NCBI RefSeq assembly: GCF_024713975.1
Contig: NC_091093.1
Location: forward strand, 23,564,501 to 23,628,500
DNA: 64,000 nucleotides
Source: Paralichthys olivaceus
Lineage: Eukaryota; Chordata; Actinopteri; Pleuronectiformes; Paralichthyidae
Direction of reading: 5' to 3'
Positions within the stretch are counted from its first letter, which is position 1, and each line of letters opens with the position of its first letter. The notes beneath the pieces were generated by a model. It was not told the origin of the DNA. It did no database searches and saw only the letters and a program-made list of their open reading frames with translations. A program made the position numbers and the translations under genes. This document shows, piece by piece, positions 28,315 to 39,942 of the stretch.

Positions 28315-29289
28315 TGGGGAACTCTTTGTCCTCTGTTCTGTCAAAACTGTTTGAAACTGCTGATTCCTGGGAAAATGGAACACTGACTAAGACCCCATTT
28401 GTTTTCAGGCATGTGCAAAAGAGCTCGGGTTCTGCAGGGAAAGGCCACTGGCCAACAGTCAAACCTGTAGCCACACAGCGAGTCTACCGACCCAGCCATT
28501 TCTTATAATTATGTGAAGTCATTTCTCCCCATGTTTGCTCTCTTTGTCTACGTTATGCAACGCAGCCATATGCTTCCAATCCACAGGAGAGAGTCGGGAG
28601 CAAATATAAGCACAAGAATTTACCAGAAACTGTTATCTTTCAAAGCACAGATAAATTAATCAGGGAATAGTTCCCCCTCTCTCTCTCTCTCTTTGACTGT
28701 TTGTTTAAAGGTTCCCCTTGAGATATTGGATAGTGAAATGATGGGAGGAAAGGATATAATAGAGGACAAGTACACAAAGGCCATCCGGTGTGGTGGAGTC
28801 CAGAACACGTAATTAAAGTTCCTGGGATGATTCATTCCTCAATGTTTTTATCATGATGCAAGATTTTAGACCATAAATGAGCTCTCTGTTTTAACTATGC
28901 TGTGTGTGTGTGTGTGTGCGTGCATGTGTGTGTGTGTGCATGCTCATGTGGGTTGTGGCTCTCCACTACTGTTGTGCCCCACAGCCTTTGCTTCCTTATG
29001 CTTGCTTATGGTGCTTTAATGACAGTAACCATTTCCGCGGTGTTGTGATATTACTGGTTGCCCGGGACGATATTCCCATTCTTGCATGATGATGTCACTG
29101 TCGACAGAGTTTCCACCACAGCAAAGGGCTGTGAGGAGATGTGTGTGTGTGTGTGCGCGTGTGTGTGTACGTGAGAGTCTATGACGTGCAGTCAGACCGG
29201 CTGCGTTTGCACAGGGAAGAGAGGTCGTGTTGAACAGAACCGCAAAAGAGAGGAGCTGTTTTCATTGGTCTGGTCTGAGTGGGACTCAC

Positions 29290-30870
29290 CGTCTGGGTCA
29301 GTGTTGTTTAAGTCAATAGGGAACTCTGTAACACACACAGGGAAATAAGCAGCTCTCTATGTTAAGTATATTTACTATTTTTCTTTTAATTAGAGGTTAC
29401 ATGAGTTATTCTTCCTCTCAAAATGGCCCTAATGAATTGTGAGCAGTGCACAGTGCACTCAGAGATTGCTCCTTTTACATTGGAGGTTTTAAAACATCCA
29501 GTTTTGTGTCACAGGCTCTTCTGTATTTATGACTGTATCTCTGTCTTACTTTAACTCAGAAGAATATTGAAAAGGATTCAACCGTACTTTGTATAGTTAA
29601 ATGTTGTGATTTATACACTACAAATACAATTGAATTGAAAGTATATTATAGCAATAGAAATGTAAAGCAATGAACCATATAGTAGATGCCCCCATGATTA
29701 AAACCTTCTTCAAGACTGGTCTCAATAGGAGTAACATTAAATAACTAGAATGGCCATCAGTAGAGCACATGCATATGTCCACCAAGGCCCAACAATCTCC
29801 CTTAAATTCAATCAAGATGTACCAAACTCCACAAATAATAAATATCAGTCCCCTAAATATGCCAATATGCTATTTTGTTATCAAGATCCGTGAGTTTTCT
29901 CTGGGGAATCAGTGAAAATGTAAAAAACTACCGATCTTGCAGCATTTCCTGGATCCGTCCCCTGATCTGCAGCTGCACCAAAGTGTACTGGATTCTTGGC
30001 TTCCAGGTTCTGTGGTAATCCACCCAGGGCTGAAAACATAACCTTGGACTATTAAACCTCATTAAACCCTTCTGATGTTGCTCAGGGTTTATTTACAGTG
30101 AATTCAAAGATTACTGCTTGAGACACAGTGCAGACATCTTAAAATTGTATATGGTACTTGTGCTTTTAACTTGTCATGTTAGTTTTACACATCTCTCACA
30201 CCAAAATAATTTGAAAAGGCAATAAAAATAACTTTGAGCTCAGTTTGTCTGATATTATTTATCTTGTCTAAATTAGCACCAGCAGGTCACATTTTCATTT
30301 TGTCCAATATTCTGGTAAAAAAAAAAAAACTACATATCTAATGGAATTCTCACACGTCACTGCTGAGCCGTGCAGCTTAGTTCTTAGTGAAGACAGAAAT
30401 GTATGTCTATCAACAGAAGTAAGAAGAAGTTCGAGGACTCCATTAGACAGTCCATTAAGATGAAAAAATTGAATTTCATAAGTCTAACTTCCTACTTTCA
30501 TGCAGACTTTAGTAAATTCAGCAACCTCTAGACTTCCTTTTTTCGTTATGAGACATTGGCTACTGACTGAAGCATCTCCACAACAAACACAGATGTACAC
30601 AATACTTTCACCATGTCTGCGTCATAGCTACATTTGCAAAAGCAGAATCTATATTTAGAGAGACTGTTATTTCATTTCTGCAATGTTTAGGTCAATCATA
30701 GTTTGAGCAGATAGACTGTATCTGTAGAACTATCAGGAGAAATGTTTGATTTACATACAGGACGCTGTTGAAAGGTGGTTAATCACTGATATGTGACTTC
30801 CTTTACCTGTACGTGCACTTCACACCTCCTGTTGTGTCGCAGTCTCCCGTGAGTCAGATGAAGTCTCTGT
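29290..30870 (-). CDS. putative microseminoprotein-like cysteine-rich secreted protein (partial, three exons)
   Basis: Minus-strand exons: A ending at the donor CAG|GTAAAG (lower edge 30807, left boundary uncertain, coding at least from about 30840), B 30029-29932 and C 29325-29290 (donor GTGAGT). Phases join (AG|C, then G|AG). Exon A gives DCDTTGGVKCTY, exon B PGW...WCSCRSGDGSRKCCKI and exon C EFPIDLNNTDPDG. The spacing C-7-C-20-C-x-C-8-CC followed by PID resembles the MSMP/MSMB family as I remember it. One family cysteine appears as Thr and the family Trp as Gln. The signal-peptide exon and the last exon were not found. Exon B is open in all three frames, which weakens the frame choice. It could be a diverged gene, a pseudogene or chance. 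Confidence 0.4.
29745..29850. repeat. dispersed fish repeat, family B fragment (reverse)
   Basis: Reverse-complement of the family B 3' end: catatgtccaccaaggccca followed by attcaatcaag and ccaaactcc. Confidence 0.5.
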
Positions 30871-33800
30871 GATGATGTGTGAACACCCGAAGATGTTCCA
30901 GCTTTTAACAAATAACGTCTGGTGGTTCTGATGTCATGCCCTGGATTCCTTCAGGGGACGATGAGCTGTGTAATTACAGGAGATCAGAAAAAAGGAGAGA
31001 GACATTATAAAGACCCACACACACACACACACACACACACATTGTGATGATGTCATGCTTGTTTCCTAGGACCTTCTATCATCGTCTGTTTAATGGTCCT
31101 CAGAGCTGCAGGACAGGACACATTACCCTGAGCGGACAGTTTGCATTTTGTCTGAGAAAAGTCAGACAGTGTGGGAGTGAGGCAGAGGTCAGATGTTTTT
31201 AACAAGGTCTGATTGAGTTTTGGGCCTCAGGTAGTGTTCTGCAGCTTTTTGTGTTTTTGCTTTTTCCTGTAAGAAAGGCACAAACCAGAAATCTAATTTA
31301 CTGGCACAAGTGAGTAATGAAAAAGTAAAGTTATACTCCAAACTTTTGTGGTTTGGTTAGAAGATAATTTTATTTTCCAAGAGTGTGAGGATGTTTTTAC
31401 CAGGCTTGTTATTTTACCCGCAATAGTGAACTATAATGGTGCGCCTACATTTCGTATTAATGGGGAAAACATTGGGAAACTCCTTTTCCTCGCATTCTTA
31501 ATGTTTTCTCCATGCACAAAACCTTTGTGCTGGGAAATAATATAATACGGTTTGCCAGTGTGCCTGTCCACAGACTGTGAGTCATTCTCTCATAGCTTGG
31601 GATACTATTTGTGCACCAACACAATTTTACAGTAAGTTAGCTTTAATCGGCTGTCAGCCCGGAATGCCCTCCAGTAAACCGTGAACAGTTACCCCCAAGT
31701 AGCAAACTCACTGTAGACTCAAAGTGATGTGGGTACGGTGTTTGGCTCCCTGTGGCACAGTCAGTAAAACATTCTGGCATTTCCCTCAGAAAACAGCGCT
31801 GTGGCAAATGGTCTACGGAGAGCTGCAGCCTCACATGGAGCCAAATGGAGAGAAGTGTTCAGACTGACACCAAAAAAGGTAGTGGAGAGTCGTGTGGGGG
31901 TGGATGAAATGGTAATTGTGTCATACAAGTCAAGGTGGAATGATATCTTCGCCCACGTGAATTATTCTCAGATGATGCTAGTGTTGCCTCCTGGACTTCA
32001 CAACAATGTTGTTTTTTGTTTATTTCAGCCACTTATCTTATAACTCATAATCATTACGCATGAATATCATCTGTTTCCCATGTTATTTTAGTTAGAAATC
32101 TAAACATGAATGTTTTTAGTTTCTTAGTGATGTATGAGGATGTGTTGAGACATCAGTGTGTCAACAACCCATGCAGGTTCAAACATTTGGAAAATAACAA
32201 ATCTAAAAACTTCAAATCAGTTTATCTTTGATTTTGTACCAACAAATTTAATGTCAACATAAAAATGCAAATGGATGATTCGATCACATTAAAATTGAGT
32301 TTGCATTATTCTATACCACAAATGTAGAGTTGTTACAACTGTTAAATAAAAGAGGACCTTGCATTGAGCCTTGGGGAACTCCACACTTTTATTTGAATTG
32401 AATGCATAATTGCTTTATGAGACAAAGTTCCTGTAAATGGGACTTGAGAGTTTGATCCAGTCTTTTTTAATAATGCTGCAAAACCAATGTTTAGTGACAG
32501 ATTGATGTTTGCACCCTCCCACTTGCTATAGCCTCTCGATAAACTTTAATTATATTTAAAAATTTTAGTTGTCTTACCTTCGCTATATCTGAACCACGAC
32601 TGTAGAAAAAGCATGTTTCCAGCTAAATAACTTTCTTGGCTTCCATCAAGTTGTACGATTTCAGTGTTCTTGTCCACTGAAATATTTTTGACATCACTAC
32701 TTGTCTGTCTTAGCAGGACAGATCATTCTTTACAGCCCCAACATCTCCGCTACCCTACCAATGCTGAAGAAATGCCATTATAGCCCTCCTGTTAGCCACT
32801 GGTAGAATCATTGTCTGGGTGTGAACTGTGACCCAACCTTCACTCAGCAGCTACAGCAGACTGCTCATCCACAGCTGCTCTGCCCTTCCTCCACCACCCT
32901 CTGAATCAAACCTCCCCATCCCTGCTGTGCTCACGCTGGCACACCTGACTCTGAGCACAGTGTATCATTTCTAGCAGTGGTGTCAAAACAGGATCCTAGC
33001 GTATGCGTGTCTGCAAAATCATTGCCAGGAAGTAAAGATTTTCCTGTGGTAAGAATTGCTCTTCTTGGATTCTTGTTTCATTTACAAGGTCCTTCGGTGA
33101 ACTCATGAGTGGCAGCGGAGAGCAAACAACTCCGCAATTTGCAGACTGTGTTTGTCGAGGTGTCTGTGTATTTCTGTGCATGTGTATATTTGTGGAGGTG
33201 TCTGACGGTGTGCACGTTGAAGGGGGCTGCGGTGGTCTCTTTATGAGGACTTTCCTTTCTCCACCACACGGACCTCTGTAGTCTCTCCGTTGATCATTCA
33301 TTCCCCTGCTGTGCCAAATAATGTTAATAGAATCAGTTGTCATGTATTTCCCAAAACAGGCTGACTTCACCTGGGGCAGGTGGGCGTCTTCCTCTGAACG
33401 GCCTCAGGTGAGCTGGCACGTGCATGCCATCCAGACGGGAATGAGTGAGTAATGGTGACGCTCACAACAAGGTACACAGCTAATGATATTTCCCATCATT
33501 TGTTTGGAAAGTGCGCACAAAGTTGGTGAGTGTTGACAAAGGATTGTTGCTTTGGCTGGGGAAAAGTTTTGTTTTTATTCCGTTAGTACAAACTGGCAAA
33601 GAGAGAGGGAAAGTGTAGACGGTGAGAGAAACACACGAGAGAGGGCAAGACTCTTATATTTCCTTACTTGCAAGAATCTCATAAACCTTGATTCTGCCTC
33701 CCTTTGGGAATGACGCTGTGAAAGTCTTCTTTACGTCAGTTGCGTCATCAGGAGGTTTTAGGAGGCAGGTGGGAGAGCTGAAGAACACCCTGCTAATATA

Positions 33801-34644
33801 CCCTGCTCTCAACCTCTTGTATATTATGGTCTATAGTCAGCGTATTGTGATTTACAGAAAAAAGCTTAGAGTCTAATAAAACACACGGTGAAACAAAGCA
33901 TAATGGAAACCGTTCGCTCGTAAATGAGTCTTTTAAAAGATGAGAAAAAATGCCAAGTAAAACCACTCGCACATGGATCCTAATTGACTCAGCATTTTGG
34001 GCACAAACAGCTTTAGATGCAGAATAGGATTAATAAATGTGCTCATCAGCAGCGGTTAGTAAAAGGTGTGTCCAGTGTCTCGATGGCCAGCAAAAGGTGT
34101 GGCCACTCCGGTGTGTCTGCTTCCTCCACAAGCTTTTGAGGACAAACCGCCCAGTCATAGATGACAAGGCCGGCCGGTCGTAGCGAGGGGGGCTGCGCTC
34201 AAACGCACGTCGCAGACACACATCAAAAGTGTGAGTAAGAAGGTTTGCCAAGGTCAGAGCGGGATGATTCTCTAGCTCGCTGCCTTTGGTTAGCTCAGTG
34301 TAAGCCCCTTGGAAATGTGCCCTGTCTGTGTGAATGTCATCAACTTTCCACTGGCAGCCTAATCAGGAATTCATTAATGAGATGTTCTAAAGACAATCCG
34401 TCGTAGTCGGCGTGACAACAGGAAAAGGCACAGACGTTATCGTATTGGTATCAAATTCTGCGTATGTCTGTGAAGCTCATTTTTCAGCACGAACAAAGTT
34501 GCTATTTTTTCATTCCAGTGAGTAAACAAGATGCAGACGCGTTTCCTCTACTTTCCCCGTTGGCTGTATTAAAACTACTACACAGTCTGAAGTCTACAAG
34601 AAAAAGACACATCTCCTGTCCACTGTATGTGAATACACTGTGGC

Positions 34645-34686
<42 letters not shown>

Positions 34687-36514
34687 TTAAAGAAGCACAG
34701 CCTGTCTGTGACCAACACACTGCAGCAAAGGTTACCCTCTTAAGGTCGTGCTTATTTACACCTCATGTCATGGTGTGAAACCCCGGACAAGTTTTCCACA
34801 TCCCAGACTTAAGGAGAAGTGTCATGAAAGACTGCCGTCCAGGAAATGTGAGGTTGGACTGGTGGAGGAATAAACTGTGACTGAACTGAGGACACACAGT
34901 TGTCTGCAGGGGAAGAGGCTATAGGTCAGCTTTCCCAGTGCTTTATAAAGCAAGTGCTGGTCCTGGATCAGGATGGACCCTAAAAAAAGATCAAAAGAGG
35001 ATGAAGTGGGAGACGTTCTCAGAACATGGACCATCTGAGTTTTTAGGGCGCTTCCACACCTTCCTTATGTCTCCACCTTTGATTTAGTCCGAACACATTC
35101 CAATTGCAACTTGAAACATCATTAAACAATAGAAGAAGAAAGAGAAGATAAAGCCTTCCTGGTTTCTAATTTAGTTTGACTGTTCATTACCGATATTACA
35201 AGTTCCGACAGTCACAGCCTGTGTTTAAAGACATTGGTGTCCTTTTGTCATCGCTTCATCTTAGAAATGTAAAAATGGTCGTTGATGAACATATTTGATC
35301 ATTTGAGTCGCGTGACTACTTATAGTGACAAGGCCATAGTGAACGCTGCAGGTCCCCTCAGCTCTGCAGAACATTTGAGCATCTTTGAGAAGTTTGTTTT
35401 GGTTTTATGATTCCGAGCTTCACCTGGTCATTATCCTACTGGATGGAAAAGTGGAGCATTTTGCCTGGGAGAGCTCAGGTGACCAGAAATATTACTCCCA
35501 AGAAGTGTTAATGCTGCTTCAAGTCACATCTTGACATGCGATTTGTTGATGAACTAAGTTGGACACTTTTTTTTAAAAGACCTGTGACTCGCATCAAACC
35601 AAACGGGATCCCTCTTCTCCTCCGCTGGACTCCAGACACTGAGGTTAGCTCATCTCAAGGGTGGGAGAGTGTCTCGTGTGACTCAGCGTACAATTTGGTC
35701 GACGAAGCGTCGCCATCAGCGCCCGTCACTTGTCAAGTCAAACCCTCCCTGTCGCTCTCCAAACGGCCCCACCCAATCTGGTTCCCACGGTAACGCTGCA
35801 TTGTAGCACTGTGTTGTGGAATCTTTGAGAAGTGCTTCGTCATGATTGGGCCACCCCGCTCCCTGCGACCTCTAGCCCTCGTCAGCCGAGCAGCAGATGC
35901 TCTTCACATCCTGTGCAGAAAATTCTGAGTGATTCAGACTTGACGAGGATCGCTGACAATGCTGACACCTGCAAATTTATTGTTGCTCAACCATTTCATA
36001 TTCTCCTTGTCGCTGTCTGGAGTTTGAACTTCTGCATTGATGCATGTTTCCTGTGTCGCTGGCAGGGAGATGGAGTCGAGCAGCAGGAGAACAGCCAGAC
36101 GTGGGTGTGACAGTCATGGTTCCACTGAAACTCATCTTGCTTCAACACTTTCTAGCTCTATTTGAAATCAACCTTCTCTTCATCCATCACTTCACACATC
36201 CCCCGCTCGCCTCCCCAATTATTCCATCCAGCTGTGGTCCTCTGGCTTTCACTCTCTAAACTGCCCATCCGCACTTCGGTGAAGCTACAGCGGAGAGCCA
36301 CACATTAAAAACAAGCAGTCCCAAGGCTCTAAGTGCGTTAAAGCTCGGCACACACTGCAAGAGCTTTTTTAGATTTGGAAATTGTTGGATACTTCACACA
36401 AAACAGCTGTTTTTGACAGTTTTATCTCTTTTCGTTACTCAAGCACAAACACATGACTCAAGCATTGGCAGCAAACAAACTACACACATTGTTCAGATTT
36501 GTCCTCTTTGTATT

Positions 36515-36800
36515 TTACAGTTCAAAAGTTTGGGAAATACACTTATTGGCTTTCTTGCTAGATGAGAAAATCAAAACCACTCTTTTGTCCATTCAGTTGC
36601 TTTTGGACGCTGATTAGCTTGGCGAGACATAATCCCCATTCAATCCTGTGAAATCCATAGATCATACAAGATGGATGACATGACTGCTCCACAAAAGTGA
36701 AGTCACATTATCTTGATCGCCCACTGGTGGCTGGTTTCCATATAGGCCCACAGATCATGGACAAAACAAAAAAGTCAAAGTGCATCTTCAATCATTTTAG
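36515..36800. repeat. dispersed fish repeats (family A 5' part plus a second element)
   Basis: 36515-36640 has tttgggaaatacacttattgg and a ctagatgagaaaatc segment, typical of the 5' end of the family A element. 36690-36760 has gatcgcccactggtggctgg, a word of another abundant fish repeat. Confidence 0.45.
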
Positions 36801-38643
36801 GTAGGTAGGGTTTCTGGGTAGAGCACACAGGATGTGTCACTTCCACAAAAGTAAAACTTGACATCTGTGTCTTCTTGTATTCAACCTGGGGTAATTGTAA
36901 TCTTCCAGTTTGGCGTCCACCACGTGTTAGAAACGTCATCAACACATTTACACATATTTTACAGGAGTTGGCAGGAAAATATTGTCAAATTGTTCGGAGC
37001 TGCTGACTCGGACCTTTGTGTTCTCACATACAGCTTCGGAAAATTTGAGGATAAAATCCAGACTTCAATGCAGCAGCTCTTCATCGTCTCATCCACACAA
37101 ACAATATGTTTTGAATTCTGGATGATTGATATCACAGCTAACCACTTTGTTTGATGCATTTCATGAACTTGCTATCAGCTTGCAGAAGTTTATAGTGAAC
37201 ATCAGTTTTCAGACACATCGCTCAGTAATGTACCACAGATGTTTTAAATCAGTCATACTTACAACTTCATTCCCGTACAGATGTGCTCTGGCAATAAATA
37301 CATTTTTTTTATATATAATTTATATAAAGTGTTATATAATTGTTAAACTCAAGCAATTTGCTCTGTTGTTTTGAAATTCGTGAACGAAAAAAGCTGAAAA
37401 AAACGAAGCTAAAGCACCACATCATGCTTTGGAAGATGCTCATCTGTAATGCCATCTCGAGTTCTCCAGGATTATCGTATCAGGTTTTCACTACTCTCAG
37501 CTCCCAAATACAAATCACTCAGGGTCAACATAAAAAAAACAACCAGAGTGGAGATATATTGTTGACACATGGAGGTAAAGTGTGGAAAACAGAGTCAGAA
37601 AGAGAAAAGAAATAGATAAGGTGAATCAGTTTGATAGAAGCCAGACGGCCGTCCAGAGGCTTCGACAGAGACAGCTCATAAATCTGACAGTGAGACTCAA
37701 CAACCCAGGGAATTAAGTCACAGGCTAAAATACAACATTCTGAACTCAGTGTCTCTTTTGGTCACAAATATTGAGGCTTTGTTTTACACCAGATTCTCTG
37801 CTGTACTGCATGAGTGAACATTTCAGGAATCGTGTGAATATAGACATTACACTTTTTAACAAGATAGATCTGGTGGCTTGAAACTGTCTTTTGTTTTGAT
37901 CCCCACACTCGGGTGCTGTTTCACAAGTGGAAAGTCTGCGGAGGCTTTTTTTTTCCACACAGGAGAGAGATTGATGACTCAGATTCACTCACTTTAAAAA
38001 CAAGCACAGTGTTTTTGCTGTTTTCTTCCTCTGTTTCCTCAGAGCTTTATTTTCCTCTCTGTTTGTTCTTAAAGCAGAGACATTGATTTCCCATAAATGA
38101 AACCTTTTTGGGTACATGACCAACCGGCCATCAAAATGTTATGTTTACACAATTACCACAGTTTTCTCTAATTCTATGGGATCCAAAGGTTCACAAAATA
38201 CAATGTTGGGCTTAAATACCTGGGATTATCCATTGATGCAAAGTTAAAACAGCATCTTGACAGTTTCAAATTGAAAGCACCACAACAAACTTAACTTTTA
38301 TGTCGATGTTATCAGGTTTTTTTCCCATTTGAGGTCATTTAAGCAGATAATTAGAGGATTGTTTTTTTTTTTGCACTATAAAACAAATTTATGTTCAATT
38401 CATATTTGTAAGTCAAATTCTTCAAAATTAAATCGATTATATCCTAAAAAGCATTGATATTAACCATGATACATAAATCAATGATATCATATCACCTCTG
38501 TTGTTACTGTATAACAGTAATCCTGAATGGAGGAATCCAGCTGGCTTTAAAATGGGCAAGTGCTCTGCCCGACATGCAGAGGTCATGCAGACTTAATGTG
38601 AATTACAGATGTAGGAGCACTTTGTCGTTTTTTCTCTGTCCCA

Positions 38644-38644
<1 letters not shown>

Positions 38645-38735
<91 letters not shown>
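38645..38735. repeat. (CA)n microsatellite
   Basis: About 45 CA units with a few AA interruptions. Confidence 0.95.
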
Positions 38736-38818
38736 ATCCAGGCAAAAGCCAAAGAAAGAAAAGAAAAAAACTCTGTGGATGGATGGATGTAGAACAGGTG
38801 GAGGGGAAAGAACAAGAC

Positions 38819-38920
38819 TGTATGTGTGGGTGTGTATGTGCTCACTTTATATGTCTGTATGTGTGGGTGTGTATGTGCTCACTTTATATGTCTGTATGTG
38901 TGGGTGTGTATGTGCTCACT
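38819..38920. repeat. 37-bp tandem repeat, about 2.8 copies
   Basis: The unit starts tgtatgtgtgggtgtgtatg and ends cactttatatgtc. Copies are at 38819-38855 and 38856-38892, with a partial third copy from 38893. Copies are identical over the compared bases, implying recent duplication. Confidence 0.9.
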
Positions 38921-39559
38921 TTCACTTACAACCATTTAAAGCATTTAACAGACATTACTCTTCAACATGGTATCGAGTCAGGAAACACCGGCTGGTAAAC
39001 AATGACTCAGGAAGAAAAATGAGGCTCGTGTTTGGTTTCTCAGCCTGGACAGAAAATCTCCTGCAGCAGAACAGACAGGCTGGAATCTGGAGTTTTCTTT
39101 ATCTGGTGACGAGCTGCTGTTTTCAACCCCTGAATGTTTTTGCTCAGGATAAAGCAAAGTACACACACATGCAATAGAGCAAATAATATATATTTTTAAA
39201 TCCCTTGAGTCAGTATATAATCATATTTTACACATAAAAAAATAGAGACATGATGCCTGATGCTGTTATAATTGCCTGTAGGCCACAGTTTTTAGATTTG
39301 AGGATTAATAACATCACAATAACAACACAAGCAGAAATAGTATCAATCATGTGCAGCAGAGTGATAGTTTGTTGTGTTGTATCCTTAACTGGTTTATTGC
39401 CCCTGACCCTGTGTGGTATCTCTCCATGTTATCTCTCACAAAGCTCTGACCTCTGCAGCTCCTCCATCCTCATAACTTGATGTATTATTTTTATAGTCTT
39501 GTGGTTTTTTTCTCATCCTGAAAATGAAGTTTACAGTGTCGGTGTTGCTCCCACTCAGT

Positions 39560-39797
39560 CACCCCAGCTCCGGTTAAGACCCTCCCCTCCCGCAGGCTGC
39601 GGCGGTGTGTCCGGGTATAAAACCAACGCGCTCCCGTCTCCTCAGTCTAGTGCACCGGCTGTGAGGCGGCTCGTCGACCCGCCTATCCGAGCAGCAACGG
39701 CCAGCAGAGAATAAAGGACAATCTCTCAGAGTATAACTCTGCTTCTGCGCTCGCTTCTTCTTGTAAACTTGTCTTTCGAACTCCTTTTCCCCTCAAA
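39560..39797 (+). promoter_or_regulatory. fn1: fn1 core promoter and 5' UTR
   Basis: TATAAAA at 39616-39622 is preceded by a C-rich, Sp1-like block (ccctcccctccc) around 39580-39592. Transcription should start near 39645-39650. The 5' UTR would be about 150 nt, unspliced, ending at the ATG at 39798. The CRE known from mammalian FN1 promoters was not seen in this short stretch. Confidence 0.75.
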
Positions 39798-39942
39798 ATG
39801 ACTGGTGGCCCGCTCACAGGGTTGCTGGTTGCGCTGTGCGTAAGCAGCGCAGTCCACGCCGTGCCAAAGAAGCAGCAGAGAAGACAGACGGGTCAGTATC
39901 AGGTGTATCCTGAGCTCCGTGACGCAGCGGCTGTCACTCCAG
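39798..39942 (+). CDS. fn1: fn1 exon 1: signal peptide and propeptide
   Basis: 48 codons plus one base. A short n-region is followed by the hydrophobic core [13 protein letters not shown]. The basic site KKQQRR then precedes Gln30, which should become the mature pyroglutamate N-terminus as in other fibronectins. The donor is CCAG|GTTGGT, and G+TC at the junction gives Val before the first FNI Cys. Confidence 0.9.

Larger units (their letters stand above)
23345..29280. other. psmd14-fn1 intergenic interval, left part
   Basis: No known gene recognised. It holds a degenerate repeat at 25775-26180, a repeat-like block with a minisatellite at about 27030-27520, a perfect hairpin at 28275-28314 and short GT tracts (28903-28940, 29140-29168). 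Open frames of 142 codons (24215-24643, minus) and 256 codons (27307-28077, minus) have no recognisable domain; the second runs through repeats. Confidence 0.55.
30900..39500. other. psmd14-fn1 intergenic interval, right part
   Basis: No exon of a known family was recognised. It contains CA tracts (31015-31040, 34648-34685 as GT, 38645-38735), a 37-bp tandem repeat at 38819-38920, a family A repeat fragment at 36515-36640, another repeat-like stretch at 36640-36800 and, at about 32340-32480, sequence resembling a fish LINE fragment (weak). Frames of up to 132 codons occur but show no domain or splice logic. Confidence 0.5.

Noticed and set aside
28166-28508. Overlapping 102- and 112-codon frames on opposite strands
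   Set aside because: Both strands open by chance around the hairpin; no domain, and no fit to the missing last exon of the microseminoprotein-like gene.
29932-30029. Alternative reading of the same exon as PWVDYHRTWKPRIQ...
   Set aside because: It looks protein-like, but in this frame the next exon stops within a few codons (VPY then stop), whereas the frame giving CSC...CCKI continues in phase and yields a family-like cysteine pattern.
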